Below, piece after piece: positions 58,621 through 64,000 of a stretch of DNA of 64,000 nucleotides. The notes under the pieces are model-generated. The model saw only the letters and a program-made list of their open reading frames with translations, did not search any database and was not told the origin of the DNA. The first letter of the stretch is position 1. Each line of letters begins with the position of its first letter. The position numbers were made by a program, and so were the translations under genes. Source of the stretch: Bacteroidota bacterium (lineage in GTDB: Bacteria; Bacteroidota; Rhodothermia; JANXDC01); contig JANXDC010000005.1 of NCBI GenBank assembly GCA_025059945.1, forward strand, positions 1 through 64,000, read 5' to 3'.

Positions 58621-60578
58621 CGCGCAAACGCCCTGTGCGCGCGATCGGAATAAACGGCGACCCCGTAGCTACGGCGCAGGTGCGCAACCCAGAGCCGCTC
58701 CAGATGCTCTTGGTACTCGGAAATGACCTGAGCCAGCGCCTCCTCATAGCGCTTGGGGCGGGCGGGCTCAAAGCGTTCCCGACGCAGCACGACCCAACCC
58801 TCCCCGTACCGGTGAGGGCCGCTTGTGGCCCCATCGGGCAAAAAGAGCATCTCATCTTGCGGAGCCCCCACGGGCCGCTCCACGTACAGCGTCTCGACCC
58901 GGAGCCGCAGCACATCATCTCGTTGATAGCGAGCCCGCAGGGAGTCAGGCGCAAGACCTGCGTGCAGAGCCTTGAGCACCTCCACGGCCAGGGAGGAATC
59001 CGGCGTCGTACAGCGAATGATCTGTACCCGATCCGGGAATCGGTACCGTTCTCGATGCCGCGCATACCAGTCCCGAAGCGCCGCTGTATCCCGTTGGGCT
59101 CGGTTCCAGACCTCACGCTCCGTAAGGGCAAACACAAGCAGCCCCTCTTCGTACTCCCGCATCAGCCGGCCGAATTCGGGGTAACGCTTCTCCAGCTGTC
59201 CCTCCAGGTACCGCAGCACGACCTCTTGGCGGAACTCCGCGGCCAGCTCCGGAAGCTGCTTGCGCACCCGGGGATCGCCCCAGACCATGAAAACGGGCCG
59301 CGACAGGATGTAGGTGAGCAGGTCTTCGGCACTAAATGCGAGCGTATCCAAACGCATCAACACGGCCCGTCGCAGGGAATCGGGCCACTCTTGAGCCCGC
59401 CAGCTCCCGACGCGCGCGCTGGTATCGGTGGCCTCCACAAGGCGCGCCAGCACGTCATCGTAAAAAAGGCCGTCCGCCTCATCCCAGGTTCGCTCGATGA
59501 GCGCCCGCTCCTCTTCGCGGCTTTGGGGCAGGCGCTGGGCTAGCTCCCGAAGCTCCGCCACCGCCTCCTCGTAACTGGGACGCGGCAGCCGCTCCAGGAG
59601 TTTCACGATGTGCCATCCATACGGGCTCTGAAAGGGACGCGAATACTGGCCGGGCTCGTGCAGGGCGAAGGCCTCGCGTTCGAATTCCCTGACCGGAAAC
59701 TCCCCGAAGCCGATCACCCCTAGCTCCCCCCCCTGCTCGGCCGAGGCCCGATCGTCGGAGTACAGCCGCGCCAGGGTGGCGAAGTCCTCTCCGCGCTGCA
59801 GCCGCTCATATAAGGCCCAGATGCGCCGGCGCGCCTCAGCGGTGTCGGCCCTGATCGTATCCTGGGGGGTGCGCACCAAAATGTGGGCCACGCGGATGTC
59901 GGGCGTCCGCGGCCGACGATCCAGAACCATCAGAAAATGATAGCCGAAGCGAGTTCGGAAAACGGGCGAGACCCCTCCTACGGGGGTGCGGTAGGCCATT
60001 TCCTCGAATTCCCGCACCATGCGGCCGCCCGTGAAGTAGCCCAAATCCCCTCCGTTCTGACGGGCGGAGGGGTCTTCGGAGTAGCGTCGCGCGATCTCGG
60101 CAAACGGGCGCCCCGCGAGCACGCTATCGCGCAAGGCCTGGATGCGGCGCCAGGCCTCAAGCGTATCCTGCGGGTTGGGCAGGCGCACGAGCACGTGACT
60201 GGCCCGGATCTCCTCTTGCCGTTTCCGATACAGATCGCGCATGATGGGCTCCAGCACGGCCCTCTCCAGCAGATACGGACGGGCCAGCTGCTGACGGTAC
60301 TCCCGAAGCTCCTGCGCAAGCTGAGGATCCCGGTCCAGCCCCTGTCGGCGGGCCTCGAGAACCTTGAGCCGGTAATCGACGTAGCGCTCCAAAAACTCCA
60401 CAAAGGCCGCAGCCGAATCCACCCGCGCCTCAGCCGACCGCAGATACCGCGCCTGGACCTCGGAGAAACGCAAAGGCGTTCCGGCAATGCGGGCCACGAC
60501 GGGATCGGACCCCGACCGCAGGAAGGCGCAACCCGAACCCAAAAGCCAGAGCGCCCCCGCCCAGGGAAACAAGCGCAT
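58596..60578 (-). CDS. Multidomain parvulin-type peptidyl-prolyl isomerase lipoprotein
   Basis: A 660-residue lipoprotein (lipobox GSGC, Cys17). After a helical N-domain it holds two parvulin domains with the classical motifs: ASHVLVRLPNPQD... NGGDLGYFTGGRMVREFEEMAY and VAHILVRTPQDT... QGGELGVIGFGEFPVREFE; a third partial repeat follows near residue 300-400 with LVEATDTS, and a C-terminal region of about 200 residues has no motif I recognise. It folds proteins in the periplasm or at the inner face of the outer membrane. ATG at 60578 gives the lipobox; ATG at 60602 and 60620 are alternatives. The promoter lies upstream at 60639-60668. Confidence 0.82.
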   Translation of the reverse strand: MRLFPWAGALWLLGSGCAFLRSGSDPVVARIAGTPLRFSEVQARYLRSAEARVDSAAAFVEFLERYVDYRLKVLEARRQGLDRDPQLAQELREYRQQLARPYLLERAVLEPIMRDLYRKRQEEIRASHVLVRLPNPQDTLEAWRRIQALRDSVLAGRPFAEIARRYSEDPSARQNGGDLGYFTGGRMVREFEEMAYRTPVGGVSPVFRTRFGYHFLMVLDRRPRTPDIRVAHILVRTPQDTIRADTAEARRRIWALYERLQRGEDFATLARLYSDDRASAEQGGELGVIGFGEFPVREFEREAFALHEPGQYSRPFQSPYGWHIVKLLERLPRPSYEEAVAELRELAQRLPQSREEERALIERTWDEADGLFYDDVLARLVEATDTSARVGSWRAQEWPDSLRRAVLMRLDTLAFSAEDLLTYILSRPVFMVWGDPRVRKQLPELAAEFRQEVVLRYLEGQLEKRYPEFGRLMREYEEGLLVFALTEREVWNRAQRDTAALRDWYARHRERYRFPDRVQIIRCTTPDSSLAVEVLKALHAGLAPDSLRARYQRDDVLRLRVETLYVERPVGAPQDEMLFLPDGATSGPHRYGEGWVVLRRERFEPARPKRYEEALAQVISEYQEHLERLWVAHLRRSYGVAVYSDRAHRAFARWAVRRNS

Positions 60579-60638
60579 AGGGCTTCTTCCGGCGAATGGC
60601 ATGCTGAACTGAGGGCTCAATGCCGCTAGAGGCGGATG

Positions 60639-60668
60639 ATTTTACGGCCCCCAGGGCGCCAAACGCAA
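60639..60668 (-). promoter_or_regulatory. Sigma70-like promoter of the envelope operon
   Basis: Minus-strand TTGCGT (60663-60668) and TAAAAT (60639-60644) with an 18-base spacer lie just before the first foldase gene, so the nine-gene array could be read from here. The flavin reductase gene ends upstream at 60688. Confidence 0.48.
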
Positions 60669-60687
60669 GGCTGGCCTAGAAGAACCG

Positions 60688-61725
60688 CTAGGGGCGCGCC
60701 ACCTGGATCGGGTCGCCGTAGCAGAACCGCTCCGAGGGGCTCCAGTAACGCTCCCGGATCCGCTTCCAGACGGCATGGGCGGTGTTGAAGGCGTAGATGA
60801 TAGAGCCCCCCTTCATGTTCGCGCACAGATCCCCCACCAAGAACAGACCCGGCTGGTTGGTCTCGAAGGCCTCATCCAGGACGGGCGTTTTATCTTGAAA
60901 GGCGATGCCGGCCGAACGCAGGAAGTTCTCCGGGGTCGTGCCCCCTAAGGCGTAGACGATGTGATCGAAAACGGGCTGATCGAACTCCGGCTCTGCAAAC
61001 ACGACCCGGGGCCGTCCGTCCGGGGTCGGCTCCAGGCGTGTGATGTTGGAGCCGAGCCAAAGCCGGATACGGCCCTCGGCGGCCAGGCGCAGGACCGCCT
61101 CCCGGTTTTGCTCCAGCATGCGCACGATCTGCTTGCGCCTATAGGAGAGCGTGACCCGGCAGCCGTCCTGCGCTAGGTACTGCACGTACTCGCCGGCTGA
61201 ATCGCCTCCGCCTACGACGAGCACCTCCAGGCCGGGTTCGGGCTTCCAGGAGGTCAGATCAAAATGCACGCGCGCCTTGAGCGCCCCCGGGATGGGGTAA
61301 TCCGGCTTGTTCGGACGCCCGAATATGCCGATTGCAATGGCCACCAGACGGGCTCGATACTCGCCTTTCGTAGACTGTACGAGGTATCCACCCTGGGACC
61401 AAGGCCGGATAGCCCAGACCTCCTCTGCATATCGGATCGGGACTTGGTACTGAGCTATGAGCCGATCAAAGAAGGCGATCGTATCCGCTTTGCTCATGTC
61501 CTCGATCGTCAGCAAGCCCCGGGCCTCGGCCGTGTAGCCTTTGTAATTAGCGGTCGTGAGCTTGTTGTCCGGATACAAGGCCCGAATCGACCAGATGGGC
61601 TGCTCGGCCTTCTCTAAAACAAGCAGTCGGTCTCGAGGGAACCCTCCCTGTAGGGCTTCTACGGCCAGCCCCAGACCACCCGGACCAGCCCCCACGATCA
61701 GCAGATCGCAATCGAACTGCGTCAT
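60688..61725 (-). CDS. FAD/NAD(P)-dependent oxidoreductase, thioredoxin-reductase-like without CxxC
   Basis: A 345-residue flavoprotein. The FAD site is LLIVGAGPGGLGLAVEAL (residues 8-25), the NAD(P) site is LEVLVVGGGDSAGEYVQYLA (near 160), and PGLFLVGDLC with a closing GGSIIYAFNTAHAVW binds the FAD ribityl. No CxxC disulfide is present, so it is not a true thioredoxin reductase; it resembles ferredoxin-NADP+ reductases or YpdA-type disulfide reductases. ATG at 61725 has GGGAG before it and an ATGA overlap with the yraN stop. The Nfu-type and YraN genes upstream form its operon. Confidence 0.83.
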   Translation of the reverse strand: MTQFDCDLLIVGAGPGGLGLAVEALQGGFPRDRLLVLEKAEQPIWSIRALYPDNKLTTANYKGYTAEARGLLTIEDMSKADTIAFFDRLIAQYQVPIRYAEEVWAIRPWSQGGYLVQSTKGEYRARLVAIAIGIFGRPNKPDYPIPGALKARVHFDLTSWKPEPGLEVLVVGGGDSAGEYVQYLAQDGCRVTLSYRRKQIVRMLEQNREAVLRLAAEGRIRLWLGSNITRLEPTPDGRPRVVFAEPEFDQPVFDHIVYALGGTTPENFLRSAGIAFQDKTPVLDEAFETNQPGLFLVGDLCANMKGGSIIYAFNTAHAVWKRIRERYWSPSERFCYGDPIQVARP

Positions 61726-62093
61726 GACATCTCCCACAGCGCATCTTCGAGGTGTTCGATACTGGGTTGCCCTCCGGGGGGCCATACGATGGCGAGGATA
61801 TCAAAGCGAATCGGAGCCCCCCACATCCGACGCTCCTGCAACCAGGCTTGCGCCACACGGTACAACTGCCTCTGCTTATGGGCCGTGACGGCCTCCTCCG
61901 GATAGCCCATATCGAGTGAGGCGCGCGTTTTAACCTCTACGAACACGATCTCGCGCCCGTCGGTGGCCACCAGATCGACCTCAGCCCGCTCAAAGCGGTA
62001 GTTGCGATCCAGAATGCGCCAGCCCTTGCGCTCCAAGTATGCCGCCGCAAGCGCTTCGCCCTGGCGGCCCAGCTCCCGGGGATTGCGCCTCAT
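61722..62093 (-). CDS. YraN family (UPF0102) endonuclease-like protein
   Basis: A 123-residue protein with the full UPF0102 pattern: ELGRQGEALAAAYLERKGWRIL at the start, the nuclease core EVDLVATDGREIVFVEVKTR (Asp and Glu-x-Lys) and the closing GAPIRFDILAI. It has a restriction-endonuclease-like fold, and members occur in most genomes with little known function. The gene is sandwiched by two ATGA overlaps, with the Nfu gene before and the flavin reductase after. Confidence 0.9.
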   Translation of the reverse strand: MRRNPRELGRQGEALAAAYLERKGWRILDRNYRFERAEVDLVATDGREIVFVEVKTRASLDMGYPEEAVTAHKQRQLYRVAQAWLQERRMWGAPIRFDILAIVWPPGGQPSIEHLEDALWEMS

Positions 62094-62365
62094 GGGCCCT
62101 CAAAATACCGCTCCAGGATCTCCCGAAGAGCGGGCAGAAGACGGTCCCAGTCCTCCTGAGGCATCTTCGTCACCGTCAGAAATTGAGGCATAATGAAGAC
62201 GCTATAGATGCCCCCCAGAGCGAAGATGGGCTCCGCTAGGGGATGGCCAGCCGCCTTCTCCGGTGAAGTGAAGGACAAGCTGCCGGATTCCAGAAACGGC
62301 CTATCGGCCGTAATTTTGACGCTGTTAGGATTCGGCGTTGGGGAGAACAGTAGCTGCACCGCCAT
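62090..62365 (-). CDS. Nfu/NifU N-terminal domain protein
   Basis: A 91-residue single-domain protein of the Nfu_N type: TPNPNSVKITADRPF at residues 9-23, the ALGGIYSVFIMPQFLTVTK block and the WDRLLPALREIL helix. It lacks the CxxC-containing NifU C-terminal domain, so it cannot by itself hold a cluster; it may assist Fe-S targeting. ATG at 62365 is used although no strong ribosome site precedes it; TTG at 62395 is a possible longer start. It leads an operon with yraN and the flavin reductase. Confidence 0.8.
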   Translation of the reverse strand: MAVQLLFSPTPNPNSVKITADRPFLESGSLSFTSPEKAAGHPLAEPIFALGGIYSVFIMPQFLTVTKMPQEDWDRLLPALREILERYFEGP

Positions 62366-62474
62366 GACGCACTCATCAGGGTCCTCGGGAAGCAATAACA
62401 GTACCAGACTATTAAGTGGACCCGGCGAAAGGTAGAATGCTTCCAGAACGGGCGCAAGCGCATCCTGAATGTTC

Positions 62475-62480
62475 TATATA
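62475..62480 (+). promoter_or_regulatory. TATATA element just before rsmE
   Basis: A TATATA hexamer ends 4 bases before the rsmE ATG. If used as a -10, transcription would begin at or near the start codon, giving a leaderless message. No good -35 is visible. Confidence 0.25.
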
Positions 62481-62484
62481 GCGA

Positions 62485-63207
62485 ATGGAGCGATTCTTCT
62501 GTCCGGCATCTAACATCAGCCCCCCGGTGTTGCGGTTTCCCCCGGAAGAGACCCAGCATCTGATGCGGGTGCTTCGGCATCGGGTGGGGGATCTGGTTGA
62601 GGTCACCGACGGACAAGGAGCCGTCCACACGGTGCGCCTGCGCCGCCTCTTGGGCCCGGAGGCCGAGGGGGAAATCCTCGAGACCCGGCGCGATTTAGGA
62701 GAGCCCCCCTACGAGTTGAGTTTAGCCGTGGGGGTGCTTAAACAAGAGGAACGTTTTGCCTGGCTGGTGGAAAAGGCCACCGAACTGGGGGTGCGGCGCA
62801 TCGTGCCGCTGCGCACACGACGCAGCGAACGCCAACAGATACGCCCGGAGAGGCTAAAACGCGTGGCCATAGCAGCCCTCAAACAGAGCGGCCGCAGCCG
62901 CCTGCCTGAGCTTTGGCCCCTCACCCCTTTTGAGCGGTGGCTGGAGCGGGACCGATCGCGCTGGCGCTACATAGCCCACGGCCCCGGCTTCGAATTCCCG
63001 TCATTGGGGCAACTGCTACCCCTTCCGCTTCCTCAAGGAGCCACCTTGAGCGTGCTGATCGGGCCCGAAGGGGGGTTCACTCCAGAGGAGTTCAATCAAG
63101 CCTGCGCCCATCGGGTGACCCCCTGTGGCCTGGGACCACGCCGGCTGCGCACAGAAACCGCCGCCCTTGTGGTGGCTTCGCTCCTGCTCGGGGCCAGTCG
63201 CGACTAA
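62485..63207 (+). CDS. rsmE: 16S rRNA (uracil-1498-N3)-methyltransferase
   Basis: A 240-residue SPOUT methyltransferase that methylates U1498 of 16S rRNA. The N-terminal PUA-like domain starts MERFFCPASNI, and the SPOUT knot shows KATELGVRRIVPLRTRRS, the IGPEGGFTPEEF SAM-binding loop and the closing LGPRRLRTETAALV. The length is normal. It diverges from the Nfu gene; no Shine-Dalgarno site is visible. Its last 4 bases overlap a small ORF on the opposite strand. Confidence 0.94.
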   Translation: MERFFCPASNISPPVLRFPPEETQHLMRVLRHRVGDLVEVTDGQGAVHTVRLRRLLGPEAEGEILETRRDLGEPPYELSLAVGVLKQEERFAWLVEKATELGVRRIVPLRTRRSERQQIRPERLKRVAIAALKQSGRSRLPELWPLTPFERWLERDRSRWRYIAHGPGFEFPSLGQLLPLPLPQGATLSVLIGPEGGFTPEEFNQACAHRVTPCGLGPRRLRTETAALVVASLLLGASRD

Positions 63208-63344
63208 ACCCGTCCATCTGGCGGCGGAGGCGACGGGGGTTCTGGATCCCCGCCGCCAGAGCTCCCTCCCCCAGAGCCTCCTTTGCCCTTTCCTCCCCCG
63301 GATGCCTCATCTTCGTCATCAAAACGTTCCCAAAGCAGCTCCAT
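63204..63344 (-). CDS. Small acidic, Gly/Ser/Pro-rich protein (46 residues, putative)
   Basis: A short ORF with an acidic, aromatic head (MELLWERFDDEDE), then a low-complexity Gly-Ser-Lys stretch and a proline-rich tail ending in DGRV. GGAGGCAGGGG lies just before the ATG at 63344, which is good support for translation. No family is known to me. It converges on rsmE and overlaps its stop by four bases, and the low-complexity run makes chance possible. Confidence 0.42.
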   Translation of the reverse strand: MELLWERFDDEDEASGGGKGKGGSGGGSSGGGDPEPPSPPPPDGRV

Positions 63345-63429
63345 GGGTCCCCTGCCTCCATTTCGGTTTGGGCCATAAGCCCCCTATATTAGCTTGGGGT
63401 GTGTCTTTACAAAGACGCCTAACGTCAGC

Positions 63430-64000
63430 ATGACGCAACAGGTCCGCAAGGGGCTTCCAGCAGCGGTGGGGCTATTGTTGTGCCTCTCTGGGCCCATGCA
63501 GGCACAGGTCTCCCCAGACATCCTCCAGGAGCTGCCTGAGGAGCTTAGGGCTGAATACGTAGCCATCCGCCAAACGCTGCAAGAAAGACCCTATGAGGCC
63601 CTGGTGCGCAGTCAGCGCTTTCTGCGCCGCGCTCAGCTTCTAGACCATTCCATGGCGCAGGTGCACGGCCATTCCGTACAAACGCAGGCCTACATAGCCA
63701 TGGGGCTTTGGGAGCCTGCTTGGGAAGCCGGTCAGCGGGCGCTGGCGCTTTACTTAACTCAAAAACGCAAGCGGCCCCGCCTGCTTTACAGCCTGCATTA
63801 TCGGCTCGGGTACGTGCTGCAGCAGCTGGAGCGCTATGGGGACGCGCTAGAACAGTATCTAGCGGCCGCGCAGCAGGCTGCGCAACTCAGGCCTCCCGAT
63901 CCGAACGAGCTCGTGCGCAGCCAGAACGCCGTCGCCAGCGTGTATCTAGTCCTCTCCGACACGGCCCGCGCGATGCGGTGGCTAAGCCGGGCAGAACAGG
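63430..64000 (+). CDS. TPR-repeat protein, partial (continues past the right edge)
   Basis: The first 190 residues of a secreted or exported protein. A signal peptide covers about residues 1-26 (LPAAVGLLLCLSGPMQAQ). TPR-type repeats begin with LHYRLGYVLQQLERYGDALEQYLAAAQQA and QNAVASVYLVLSDTARAMRWLSRAEQ. The C-terminal part is not visible; such an N-terminus is found in tetratricopeptide-containing sensor kinases and surface proteins of Bacteroidota (inference). No strong ribosome site precedes the ATG at 63430. Confidence 0.7.
   Translation, partial: MTQQVRKGLPAAVGLLLCLSGPMQAQVSPDILQELPEELRAEYVAIRQTLQERPYEALVRSQRFLRRAQLLDHSMAQVHGHSVQTQAYIAMGLWEPAWEAGQRALALYLTQKRKRPRLLYSLHYRLGYVLQQLERYGDALEQYLAAAQQAAQLRPPDPNELVRSQNAVASVYLVLSDTARAMRWLSRAEQ

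Noticed and set aside
63210-63344. Glycine/proline-rich repeat region as a repeat array
   Set aside because: The low complexity is a short composition bias inside a possible small ORF, with no regular repeat unit.

Overview
The window is GC-rich, densely coded chromosomal DNA with no rRNA, tRNA, IS element, phage gene or CRISPR array that I could find. Gene content points to the Bacteroidota/Rhodothermota (FCB) branch. The markers are a PorX-type response regulator with a PglZ domain, a subtilase ending in a type IX secretion-like sorting domain, a DUF2480 protein, TonB-dependent receptors opening with a CarboxypepD_reg-like domain, a GWxTD protein and likely futalosine-route menaquinone genes. 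The best promoters I can see have the general sigma70 pattern (TTGACA, 16-18 bp, TATAAT-like) and not the TAnnTTTG element of classical Bacteroidetes, which fits a deep-branching lineage such as Rhodothermota. This placement is inference.

Layout. 1-384: start of a TonB receptor gene (minus) and a palindrome-rich divergent region. 385-2703: an HD phosphohydrolase and a deoxyhypusine synthase-like gene, convergent. 2817-6685: a minus-strand Fe-S operon (cysteine desulfurase, A-type carrier, DUF2480, DCC thiol oxidoreductase, methyltransferase, lipoprotein). 6771-9099: dTDP-sugar genes rfbB-rfbA-rfbC without rfbD. 9233-11144: class I aldolase plus BtpA-like protein. 11135-15799: phosphatase, NusB, amino-acid dehydrogenase and EF-G2. 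15951-22629: metG, lipoprotein, TonB receptor, M23 peptidase. 22626-28840: porX, MBL hydrolase, lipoprotein, isochorismatase-like hydrolase, and a UbiA-family prenyltransferase beside an amidohydrolase. 28995-32828: glycosyltransferase, Gfo/Idh/MocA and DegT sugar genes, and a lipoprotein. 32834-37965: S9 peptidase, an unknown protein, amidinotransferase, a small LSm-like protein and MscS. 38039-40656: Nudix hydrolase and a seven-heme c-type cytochrome lipoprotein with TPRs. 40587-43692: a minus-strand operon of rhomboid, membrane Clp-like protease, DmpA-type peptidase and a small membrane protein. 43903-47902: substrate-binding lipoprotein, sensor kinase and a REC-DHp protein. 47899-60578: a nine-gene minus-strand envelope array (three foldases, MoxR ATPase, S8 protease, VWA membrane protein, GWxTD/TPR protein, TonB-like protein, HD protein). 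60688-64000: flavin reductase, YraN, Nfu-N protein, rsmE, a 46-residue acidic ORF and the start of a TPR protein.

Functional links. Export and envelope biogenesis dominate: periplasmic foldases, a secreted subtilase, PorX, TonB-type components, membrane proteases and many lipoproteins. Four-base (ATGA) and similar start/stop overlaps are common, so operon calls are firm. No gene-free stretch exceeds about 210 bases; the larger gaps (184-384, 13466-13660, 15800-15950, 43693-43902) hold promoters, hairpins or nothing recognisable.
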